From Acidobacteriota bacterium (GTDB taxonomy: Bacteria > Acidobacteriota > Terriglobia > Acidiferrales > UBA7541): 5,866 bases of DNA. The notes below the pieces were generated by a model, which did no database searches, was not told the origin of the DNA, and saw nothing but the letters and a program-made list of their open reading frames with translations. The position numbers were made by a program, and so were the translations under genes. Location of the stretch: contig JACOSF010000203.1 in assembly GCA_016179005.1 (NCBI GenBank), positions 1-5,866 on the forward strand, given 5' to 3'. This document shows, piece after piece, positions 1 through 5,866 of the stretch (within the stretch, counting starts at the first letter, position 1; each line of letters opens with the position of its first letter).

Positions 1-82
1 GGCTGTTGGTGGTGATGTGCAGGTCACTCCCTCCCATCTCAACCATCTTCTTCAGGAGTTCGCTGAGAGTAATGCCGGCCAT
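1..82 (-). CDS. pilT: PilT, type IV pilus retraction ATPase (N-terminal 27 codons only)
   Basis: Only the start of this gene is present; it runs off the left edge. The minus-strand translation begins MAGITLSELLKKMVEMGGSD and continues LHITTNS. This is the characteristic N-terminus of PilT, where the amphipathic helix is followed by the GGSDLHI strand. PilT is the cytoplasmic hexameric ATPase that drives pilus depolymerisation, powering twitching and DNA uptake. The ATG at 82 lies 11 bp after the pilB stop codon, and a purine-rich Shine-Dalgarno sits in that gap, so the two genes are almost certainly cotranscribed in the order pilB-pilT. The Walker motifs lie outside the window, so the assignment rests on the N-terminus and the context. 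The close paralogue PilU is the main alternative. Confidence 0.88.
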   Translation of the reverse strand, partial: MAGITLSELLKKMVEMGGSDLHITTNS

Positions 83-84
83 TT

Positions 85-93
85 CCCCTCCCC
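85..93 (-). promoter_or_regulatory. Ribosome binding site of pilT
   Basis: On the minus strand the bases directly after the pilB stop read GGGGAGGGG, then AA and the ATG of pilT. The embedded GGAGG core lies 4-5 bases from the start codon, which is close but strong. The site fixes the pilT start and fills the whole 11-bp gap after pilB, consistent with translation of both genes from one mRNA. Confidence 0.75.
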
Positions 94-1812
94 TTAGAGC
101 ACTGTCTCGCGCACGACTTCGTCAATCGATGCCACGCCTGCCGCAATCTTGATCAGCCCGCTGCGCCGCAGCGAAATCATGCCCATCTCGACGGCCTTCT
201 TCTTCAACTCCAGCGCCGACGCGCCCACCAGGATCAACTCGCGCAGCTCATCGGTGATTTCCATCACTTCGTACAATCCCACGCGCCCCTTGTAGCCGCT
301 ATTGTTGCACGTGGCGCAGCCTTTTCCGTGCATCACCTTCACGGTTTTCGCCTCTTGCGGCGAATAGCCGATGTCAATCAGAGCCTGCTCCGGCACGTCC
401 ACCTGCTCCTTGCAGCCCGCGCACACGCGCCGGATCAAGCGTTGGGCACAGATCAGGTGCACCGAAGTGGCCACCAGGAACGGCTCGATGCCCATGTTCA
501 TCAGCCGGCTCACCGTGGAAGGTGCGTCGTTGGTGTGCAACGTCGAAAGCACCAAGTGGCCCGTGAGCGCCGCTTTTACCGCAATTTCCGCCGTCTCGAA
601 GTCGCGAATCTCGCCCACCAGAATGATATTGGGGTCTTGCCGCAAGAACGCGCGCAGGGCCGACGCGAAATTCAGCCCGATCTGCTCCTTCATCTGCACC
701 TGGTTGATGCCGGCCAACTGGAACTCGACCGGGTCTTCGGCGGTCATGATGTTTGTATCCGGCTGGTTCAGCCGCGCGACAGAGGAATAAAGCGTGTTCG
801 TCTTGCCGGACCCTGTCGGCCCGGTCACCAACACCATGCCGTACGGCTTCAGAATCGCTTTTTCGAACTTGTCCAGGGACTCCTGCTCGAACCCCAGCTT
901 GGTCATGTCCAGCCGCAGGTTTTCCTTGTCCAGCAGCCGCATGACAATCTTTTCGCCGTACAGCGTCGGCACGGTGGAGACGCGGAAATCCAGCTCCTTC
1001 TTCTTTCCGTCCTTGGTGAACTTGATCATGATGCGGCCGTCTTGCGGCAGCCGCTTCTCGCTGATGTCCAGCTTGGACATGATTTTCAAGCGACTGGTGA
1101 TGGCATCCTTCAGCTTCATGGGCGGGCTCATCACCGTCTGCAACATGCCGTCAATGCGAAAGCGCACGCGATACTCTTTTTCGTATGGCTCGATGTGGAT
1201 GTCGCTCGCCCCGCGCTTCAAGGAGTCCGTCAGGATCAGGTTCACCAGCTTGATGATGGGCGCTTCCTCCGCGGCTTTTTCCAGCGAGTGGAGGTCCATC
1301 TCCGCTTCTTCGGCGGCCAACTCGAGGTCGGCAGTCTCATCGCCGGCCAGATCTTTCATCACCTTGTCGAGTTCCTGGACGGTTTGCGCTTCGCCGTAGA
1401 ATTTTCCGATGGCCTCGGTAATGGCCGATTCCGACGCCACCACCGGCTCCACCGTGAAGCCGGTCATGAACTTGATATCGTCCATGGCGAAGACGTTGGT
1501 CGGGTCGGTCATGGCGATGGTCAGCGTGGAACCTACCCGGGACAGCGGCACAATCTGGTAGCGGACGGCGGTCTCCTGCGGGATGAGCTTGGTGACCACC
1601 GGATCGACTTCGTAATATTTGAGATTGATGGAGGGGACGCCGTACTGGCGGGAGAGCACAGCGGTCACTTCGTCGTCCGTCACCAGCCCCATTTTCACCA
1701 GGCAGGTGCCCAGACGGCCGTTATGCTGCTTCTGATACTCCAGGGCTTGCTTGAGCTGGTCCTGGGTGATCAGGTTTTCCTTAATCAGAATTTCGCCCAA
1801 TCGGGCTGCCAT
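94..1812 (-). CDS. pilB: PilB, type IV pilus assembly ATPase with MshEN domain
   Basis: Complete 572-residue GspE/PilB-family ATPase, the cytoplasmic motor that powers pilin polymerisation. The N-terminal MshEN region (about 1-140) holds two tandem copies of the RLGxxL...L..Q motif, at 4-27 and 33-56, the pattern that binds c-di-GMP in MshE and some PilBs. The first copy has Asn13 where Gly is usual. The linker (about 145-185) is acidic. The ATPase core shows Walker A GPTGSGKT (331-338), an Asp box with TAEDPVE (357-363), Walker B with ILVGEIRD (397-404, catalytic Glu401) and a His box TGHLVLSTLHTND (417-429). Four cysteines (464, 467, 499, 502) form the zinc site typical of PilB/GspE and absent from PilT. 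Length is normal. The ATG at 1812 has GAGGAG 7 bases upstream. pilT follows after 11 bp. GspE of type II secretion is the alternative, but the pilT neighbour favours PilB. Confidence 0.95.
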   Translation of the reverse strand: MAARLGEILIKENLITQDQLKQALEYQKQHNGRLGTCLVKMGLVTDDEVTAVLSRQYGVPSINLKYYEVDPVVTKLIPQETAVRYQIVPLSRVGSTLTIAMTDPTNVFAMDDIKFMTGFTVEPVVASESAITEAIGKFYGEAQTVQELDKVMKDLAGDETADLELAAEEAEMDLHSLEKAAEEAPIIKLVNLILTDSLKRGASDIHIEPYEKEYRVRFRIDGMLQTVMSPPMKLKDAITSRLKIMSKLDISEKRLPQDGRIMIKFTKDGKKKELDFRVSTVPTLYGEKIVMRLLDKENLRLDMTKLGFEQESLDKFEKAILKPYGMVLVTGPTGSGKTNTLYSSVARLNQPDTNIMTAEDPVEFQLAGINQVQMKEQIGLNFASALRAFLRQDPNIILVGEIRDFETAEIAVKAALTGHLVLSTLHTNDAPSTVSRLMNMGIEPFLVATSVHLICAQRLIRRVCAGCKEQVDVPEQALIDIGYSPQEAKTVKVMHGKGCATCNNSGYKGRVGLYEVMEITDELRELILVGASALELKKKAVEMGMISLRRSGLIKIAAGVASIDEVVRETVL

Positions 1813-1819
1813 CAGACGG

Positions 1820-1825
1820 CTCCTC
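1820..1825 (-). promoter_or_regulatory. Ribosome binding site of pilB
   Basis: On the minus strand GAGGAG stands 7 bases before the ATG at 1812. This is a good Shine-Dalgarno and supports that start, which also matches the conserved MshEN N-terminus directly after the initiator. Confidence 0.75.
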
Positions 1826-1906
1826 GGAGACGCACAGGTCTCTGGAGGCGGTACTTTAGCACGAGAACGGTATCGGAAGCGCTCCTTCTCATGGGACTTG
1901 CACGCA

Positions 1907-1936
1907 ATCGTATTGAAACCAGCAACGCCCTGTCAA
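1907..1936 (-). promoter_or_regulatory. Predicted sigma70-type promoter for pilB-pilT
   Basis: On the minus strand a perfect -35 box TTGACA (1936 to 1931) is followed after 18 bases by TACGAT (1912 to 1907), which matches 4 of 6 bases of the -10 consensus. Transcription would start near 1900, giving a 5' leader of about 88 bases before the pilB ATG. The prediction rests on sequence match and on position in a divergent intergenic region. Confidence 0.5.
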
Positions 1937-1944
1937 TAGACCGC

Positions 1945-1962
1945 TGTGGCCCATGCGCCACA
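1945..1962. promoter_or_regulatory. 18-bp inverted repeat, candidate operator shared by divergent promoters
   Basis: The sequence TGTGGCCCATGCGCCACA is self-complementary at 8 of 9 base pairs; only 1951/1956 fail to pair. Its centre (1953.5) is exactly the midpoint between the minus-strand -35 box, whose inner edge is 1936, and the plus-strand -35 box, whose inner edge is 1971. This is the geometry expected of a dimeric regulator acting on both promoters. The arms resemble the TGTGA/TCACA half-sites of the CRP/FNR family, but the spacing is two bases too long for that consensus. The regulator is unknown. Confidence 0.45.
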
Positions 1963-1970
1963 TCCGCGCC

Positions 1971-1999
1971 TTGACTTGCCTGCGAGCCGCCGCTATCTT
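1971..1999 (+). promoter_or_regulatory. Predicted sigma70-type promoter for the glycosylase gene
   Basis: TTGACT (1971-1976, 5 of 6 matches to the -35 consensus) is followed after exactly 17 bases by TATCTT (1994-1999, 4 of 6 matches to the -10 consensus). Transcription would begin at about 2005-2007, which coincides with the ATG at 2006, so the transcript would be leaderless or nearly so. If this promoter is real, a start at the upstream GTG (1946) is excluded because that codon lies before the promoter. Confidence 0.5.
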
Positions 2000-2005
2000 G
2001 CCCGA

Positions 2006-2740
2006 ATGGCCTCTGCCTTGCCATCTATCGCGGCGAAAAAGATACCCCCGGCTGCGCTCGCCAGCCGCGCTTTCCCTCCTGGCTTGCAAGAATACTACAA
2101 CGCACTGTTCCGCGCGCTGGGTCCACAGAATTGGTGGCCGGCGCGCACACCTTTCGAGGTGATCGTCGGCGCCATCCTGACACAGAACACCGCGTGGACC
2201 AACGTCGAGAAGGCCATCACCAACTTGCGCCGTGAACGCCTGCTGACTCCCGCGGCACTCCAGCGCGTCGCGCAGAAAAAGCTCGCGCGCCTGATTCGCT
2301 CCTCCGGCTACTTTCGCCAGAAGGCGAAAAAGTTGAAGGCCTTTGTGAAGTTTCTGCGCCGCGAATACAGCGGTTCACTCGCAAGAATGTTTCGCGCGCC
2401 CACGGCGGAGCTCCGCGAAAAGCTCCTCTCTGTGCACGGCATCGGCCCGGAGACCGCCGACTCCATTCTCCTTTATGCGGCGCGGCATCCCGTCTTTGTG
2501 GTGGACGCCTACACTAAACGCATCCTCTCGCGCCACGGGCTCGCCTCCGAAAAAGCCGGCTACGAGGAACTCCGCGCGCTTTTTGAAAAGACTCTTCCCC
2601 GCGACGCGCAGCTCTACAATGAGTTCCACGGCCTCATCGTGATGACCGGCAAGCACTGGTGCAAGACCAAGAACCCATTGTGCGAGGAATGCCCCTTGGG
2701 CAGGTTTTTGACGCGAGAGGAAAAAGAATTGAGTGATTAA
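2006..2740 (+). CDS. Endonuclease III-like HhH-GPD DNA glycosylase (COG2231/MagIII type)
   Basis: DNA repair glycosylase of the HhH-GPD superfamily, 244 residues from the ATG at 2006, or 264 from a GTG at 1946. I prefer 2006: a promoter lies between the two starts and family similarity begins only near WWPA. Residue numbers below count from the GTG. The segment PFEVIVGAILTQNTAWTNVE (69-88) is typical of COG2231. The helix-hairpin-helix is VHGIGPETADS (163-173), and the catalytic aspartate is D187 in VVDAY. Glu169 replaces the lysine that gives Nth its AP-lyase activity, which points to a monofunctional glycosylase, perhaps for alkylated purines as in Helicobacter MagIII. The C-terminus keeps three cysteines of the FeS pattern (C239, C246, C249), but the fourth position is Leu255, so a cluster is doubtful. 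It is transcribed away from pilB; no link to pili is evident. The exact substrate cannot be read from sequence. Confidence 0.85.
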   Translation: MASALPSIAAKKIPPAALASRAFPPGLQEYYNALFRALGPQNWWPARTPFEVIVGAILTQNTAWTNVEKAITNLRRERLLTPAALQRVAQKKLARLIRSSGYFRQKAKKLKAFVKFLRREYSGSLARMFRAPTAELREKLLSVHGIGPETADSILLYAARHPVFVVDAYTKRILSRHGLASEKAGYEELRALFEKTLPRDAQLYNEFHGLIVMTGKHWCKTKNPLCEECPLGRFLTREEKELSD

Positions 2741-2757
2741 TGATATCTAAAAGTCCG

Positions 2758-2793
2758 AAATCGCAAATCGCCAATCACTCAATCGCTAAATCA
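2758..2793. repeat. Degenerate 7-bp direct repeats in the gap before ntrY
   Basis: The 57-bp gap between the glycosylase stop and the kinase ATG contains consecutive heptamers AAATCGC (2758), AAATCGC (2765) and CAATCAC (2772). After one extra base come CAATCGC (2780) and TAAATCA (2787). The stretch is AT-rich compared with its surroundings. It holds no obvious terminator, no convincing promoter and no Shine-Dalgarno for the following ATG. It may be a simple-sequence tract that varies in length between strains. Confidence 0.5.
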
Positions 2794-2797
2794 TAAG

Positions 2798-3412
2798 ATG
2801 GCAGACACGAACAAACCCGAACACACGACTCGCCGAACCAGCAAGGTCGGATTATTGATTGGCGGTCTGCTCATCGCTTTGCTTCTCGCCGCCGTGTTCA
2901 CCCTTGGCTCCCTGCGTATTCCCTTCGAGCCCGACCGCTGGCAGGAATTCCTAATCCTCTACGCCGTCTCCACGTTCATGGTGGCGGCGCTGCTCGTCTT
3001 CGGACTGATTTTCGCGCGCACTCTGCTCCGCACATGGGCCGAGCGTCGCGCCGAAAAACTCGGCGGCCGCTTCAAAACCAAAATGGTGGCCGGCGCTATG
3101 GCCATCGCCTTGCTGCCCGTCGTCTTCATGTTCTTCATTAGCTACGCTCTCTTGAACCGCACCCTCAGCCGCTGGTTCCCCCGGCCTTGCGGAGAACTCA
3201 CCCTCTTCCCTCGCTACCTGCACTCCCGAAAAGGGCGATCCAGACGCCGCCCGCATAGCAACAAATATTTATCCAAGGCTCGTTCGAATTCTGCCCAGCG
3301 GGGCCGAAGTTTGGGAGTTGCTGGGGCACCTCTATCTTGGTGCCCGCGCACGCATGGCGCAACCAGTTGGGGGGAGAGATTGGCTTCTTGCCGCACGAAC
3401 ATTGCCGGATAA
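2798..3412 (+). CDS. ntrY: NtrY-like sensor histidine kinase, N-terminal membrane part (split by frameshift)
   Basis: This is the first part of a membrane sensor kinase whose remainder continues in another frame. Residues 1-130 look genuine: a basic cytoplasmic start, TM1 about 17-38, TM2 about 50-72, then RRAEKLGGRFKTK and TM3 about 96-118 containing LLPVVFMFFISYALLN, ending RTLSRWFPRP. This three-helix arrangement before an extracytoplasmic domain is the NtrY pattern. After Pro130 (position 3187) the frame gives a basic, low-quality sequence up to the stop at 3410-3412 that does not look like protein. The next frame from 3189 reads AENSPSSLA and leads into the kinase. Dropping one T at 3187/3188 joins the two as WFPRPAEN. 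The ATG at 2798 lacks a clear Shine-Dalgarno. Joined, the gene would encode about 684 residues. Confidence 0.75.
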   Translation: MADTNKPEHTTRRTSKVGLLIGGLLIALLLAAVFTLGSLRIPFEPDRWQEFLILYAVSTFMVAALLVFGLIFARTLLRTWAERRAEKLGGRFKTKMVAGAMAIALLPVVFMFFISYALLNRTLSRWFPRPCGELTLFPRYLHSRKGRSRRRPHSNKYLSKARSNSAQRGRSLGVAGAPLSWCPRTHGATSWGERLASCRTNIAG

Positions 3413-4853
3413 CTTTCTGGAACGCTACTCTGAAATCGAATCGCAGGCCGCGACGTACAACGCATCGAAGCAGAGCCTGCGCGCTTACAAGAATCAACTC
3501 CTGCTCACCCTCGCGCTATTCACCGTATTGCTTCTGTTTTCGGCGATGTGGTTTGCGTTATTTCTCTCGAAGCAAGTAGTGGGGCCGATCCAGGCGTTGG
3601 CGGAAGCAACCCGTGAGATTTCACGCGGTAATTTCGATTATCGCGTGGACGTGCCCGCGCGCGATGAGCTCGGCACTCTGGTCAGTTCCTTTAACCAGAT
3701 GACCGCGCAGCTCGCCGACAGCGGCCGGCAGATCAACGAGTTCACACGAAACCTCCAGGAAGCCGTGGCCGAGCTCGAGCGGCGCCGCAAGCTGATGGAA
3801 ACCATCCTCGAAAATATTCCGACGGCCGTGCTCTCGCTTGACGAGAGCGGCGCTATACGCCGCGCGAATCCTTCGGTGGCCAAAGTCTTCGGCGACGCCG
3901 CGCGTAACGCCAGCACGCTCGAAGCTCTCGCCGGCGAAGAAGCTGCCCGCGGCCTGCAGCAACTGATGCGCAAGTCTCTGCGCATGGGCACGGCCTCCAA
4001 GGAGCTCGCCATCACTCTGCCCGACCACGTGCTTCACGCGGCGGTCACAGTGAGCTCGCTCGGGCCGCGCCGCGCGAACCCCGGCTTCGTCGTGGTGATT
4101 GACGACCTCACCGACCTGCTGCACGCGCAGAAATCCGCGGCGTGGCAGGAAGTGGCCCAGCGCATCGCCCACGAAATCAAGAACCCGCTCACACCCATCC
4201 AGCTTTCTGCGCAGCGCCTTTCACGCTACATCGAAAAGCAAAAGACGTTGCCAGCCGCGTCCGGCGCGCCCAGCGAACTCGAACAGCTCACCGCCGAATG
4301 CGCGGCTCTCATTCAAAGCGAAGTTACCGCGTTGAAAACGCTGGTGGACGAATTTTCGCAATTCGCGCGTTTCCCCACTGTCAAACTCGTTTCTGCCGAC
4401 CTGAACGCGATTGTCCTTAGCGCGCTCGATGTTTTCGGCGGCCGCCTCGAAGGTGTTACTCTTCGCACCGAACTGGCACCCGGCCTGCCGTCAGCCAAGG
4501 CTGACCCCGAGCTTCTGCGTCGCGTCCTGGTCAATTTGATCGACAACGCCGCGGAGACTCTGGAAGGCTCGACGGTCAAGGAGCTCGCGCTTTCCACGTG
4601 CCTCAGCGACGACGGCGAATCTTTTGAAATCGTCGTCGCCGACAGCGGCCACGGCATATCGCCCGAAGATAAAGACCGCCTCTTTTTGCCGCACTTTTCG
4701 ACCAAGGAGCGCGGCACCGGACTCGGCCTGGCGATTGCCAGCCGCATTGTCGCTGAGCACCACGGCACCCTTCGCGTGGAGGATAACGTGCCAGTCGGTG
4801 CGCGCTTTATTGTTCGGCTGCCCGCGGTGGAAGTGCAGGCCGCGCAAGTGTAG
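3318..4853 (+). CDS. ntrY: NtrY-like sensor histidine kinase, C-terminal HAMP-PAS-kinase part
   Basis: Main body of the split kinase. The nominal TTG start at 3318 is only the first start-like codon in this frame; coding sense extends back to about 3189. Residues counted from 3318: end of the extracytoplasmic domain (1-58), TM4 about 60-83, HAMP (84-135, with VVGPIQALAEAT and DELGTLVSSFNQM), a coiled linker (136-160) and a PAS domain (about 160-265, ILENIPTAVLSLDESG). The dimerisation/phosphorylation helix has the phospho-acceptor His285 in AHEIKNPLTPIQ. The ATP-binding domain shows the N box with N406/N410, G1 DSGHGI (442-447), F box FLPHFSTK (456-463) and G2 GTGLGL (466-471). All catalytic motifs are intact, so a frame-restored protein should phosphorylate the adjacent regulator NtrX. 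Its stop codon TAG lies inside the repeat that follows. PilS-like or other NtrB-class kinases are alternatives, but the HAMP-PAS order and neighbour favour NtrY. Confidence 0.88.
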   Translation: MLGHLYLGARARMAQPVGGRDWLLAARTLPDNFLERYSEIESQAATYNASKQSLRAYKNQLLLTLALFTVLLLFSAMWFALFLSKQVVGPIQALAEATREISRGNFDYRVDVPARDELGTLVSSFNQMTAQLADSGRQINEFTRNLQEAVAELERRRKLMETILENIPTAVLSLDESGAIRRANPSVAKVFGDAARNASTLEALAGEEAARGLQQLMRKSLRMGTASKELAITLPDHVLHAAVTVSSLGPRRANPGFVVVIDDLTDLLHAQKSAAWQEVAQRIAHEIKNPLTPIQLSAQRLSRYIEKQKTLPAASGAPSELEQLTAECAALIQSEVTALKTLVDEFSQFARFPTVKLVSADLNAIVLSALDVFGGRLEGVTLRTELAPGLPSAKADPELLRRVLVNLIDNAAETLEGSTVKELALSTCLSDDGESFEIVVADSGHGISPEDKDRLFLPHFSTKERGTGLGLAIASRIVAEHHGTLRVEDNVPVGARFIVRLPAVEVQAAQV

Positions 4854-4964
4854 CGGCGGGTTCACCCCGCCGCCGACTGTCGCTCTGAACTATGCGGGGG
4901 CACAGGGCCGTCGCTGTAAGAACGGCGACACAGTGTCATGCGGCAGCGTAAAGCCGCCGCTACA
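4849..4964. repeat. REPIN/MITE-like element: two inverted hairpins filling the ntrY-ntrX gap
   Basis: The ends are perfect 11-bp inverted repeats, TGTAGCGGCGG at 4849-4859 and its complement at 4954-4964. Over 25 bases the two ends match at 21 positions. Each end also folds on itself: the left hairpin (4853-4873) has an 8-bp perfect stem around TTCAC. The right hairpin (4940-4960) has an 8-bp stem with one mismatch around GTAAA. The hairpins sit at exactly mirrored positions. Smaller pairings lie inside, for example TGTCGC (4878-4883) with GCGACA (4925-4930), and GACACAGTGTC (4927-4937). There is no room for a transposase, so any movement would need one supplied in trans. I see no clear target-site duplication. 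The left end supplies the ntrY stop codon, and the right end stops 3 bases before the ntrX ATG. Confidence 0.65.
4853..4873 (+). other. GC-rich stem-loop directly at the ntrY stop codon
   Basis: GCGGCGGG and CCCGCCGC pair perfectly around the loop TTCAC, starting on the last base of the ntrY stop codon. No T-run follows, so it is a poor intrinsic terminator. It could stabilise the 3' end of the ntrY message or reduce readthrough into ntrX. It is the left half of the 116-bp repeat. Confidence 0.6.
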
Positions 4965-4967
4965 ACA

Positions 4968-5866
<899 letters not shown>

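Noticed and set aside
1895..1930. Possible sigma54 promoter before pilB (TGG...TTGC on the minus strand)
   Set aside because: The distance between the TGG and TTGC elements is 3 bases too long for the strict -24/-12 spacing, and a better sigma70 match overlaps the same place.
1945..1962. CRP binding site
   Set aside because: The TGTGG and CCACA arms are 8 bases apart, while the CRP consensus needs TGTGA and TCACA 6 apart. It is kept as an operator for an unknown regulator.
328..1974. Long plus-strand open frame of 548 codons opposite pilB
   Set aside because: Its translation is rich in His, Arg, Gln and Leu with no recognisable motif, as expected of the antisense of a GC-rich gene. The minus-strand frame encodes a complete PilB with every catalytic motif.
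3621..4172. Minus-strand open frames opposite the HAMP-PAS part of the kinase
   Set aside because: The plus strand encodes intact HAMP, PAS and histidine kinase motifs; the reverse frames are compositional shadows.
4853..4873. Rho-independent terminator after ntrY
   Set aside because: The stem is strong but no T-run follows, and the partner gene ntrX lies directly downstream on the same strand.
4849..4964. CRISPR repeats
   Set aside because: There are only two hairpin units, in inverted and not direct orientation, with no spacer series.

Overview
The window is GC-rich chromosomal DNA that I read as Acidobacteriota-like. That assignment is an inference from the style of the PilB, NtrY and NtrX proteins, from the gene neighbourhood, and from a GC-rich palindromic repeat of a kind I associate with that phylum. 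No marker gene settles it.

Layout. On the minus strand lies a type IV pilus motor operon. It holds pilB (1812 to 94), an assembly ATPase with an N-terminal MshEN domain of the c-di-GMP-binding type. The first 27 codons of pilT (82 to 1), the retraction ATPase, follow 11 bp after it. Facing away on the plus strand is an endonuclease III-like DNA glycosylase of the COG2231/MagIII type (2006 or 1946 to 2740). The divergent intergenic region carries two back-to-back sigma70-like promoters. An 18-bp near-perfect palindrome sits at the exact midpoint between their -35 boxes. The plus-strand promoter predicts a start of transcription at, or within a base of, the ATG at 2006, meaning a leaderless mRNA.

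Downstream on the plus strand is an NtrY/NtrX two-component pair. The membrane sensor kinase (2798 to 4853) is split by a frame change near 3178-3190, at the start of its extracytoplasmic domain, so it reads as two overlapping open frames. The response regulator (4968 to the right edge) has REC and AAA+ sigma54-activator domains and is cut by the window end. The gap between kinase and regulator is filled by a 116-bp repeat of two inverted hairpins (4849-4964), REPIN/MITE-like. It provides the kinase stop codon and ends three bases before the regulator ATG.

How the genes fit together. PilB and PilT extend and retract type IV pili. NtrY and NtrX probably sense an envelope or redox/nitrogen signal and activate sigma54 promoters. 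Nothing visible shows that NtrX controls the pilus genes. I see no RNA genes, CRISPR arrays or IS transposases. I found no wholly new system; the most notable items are the centred palindrome, the intercistronic repeat and the split kinase.
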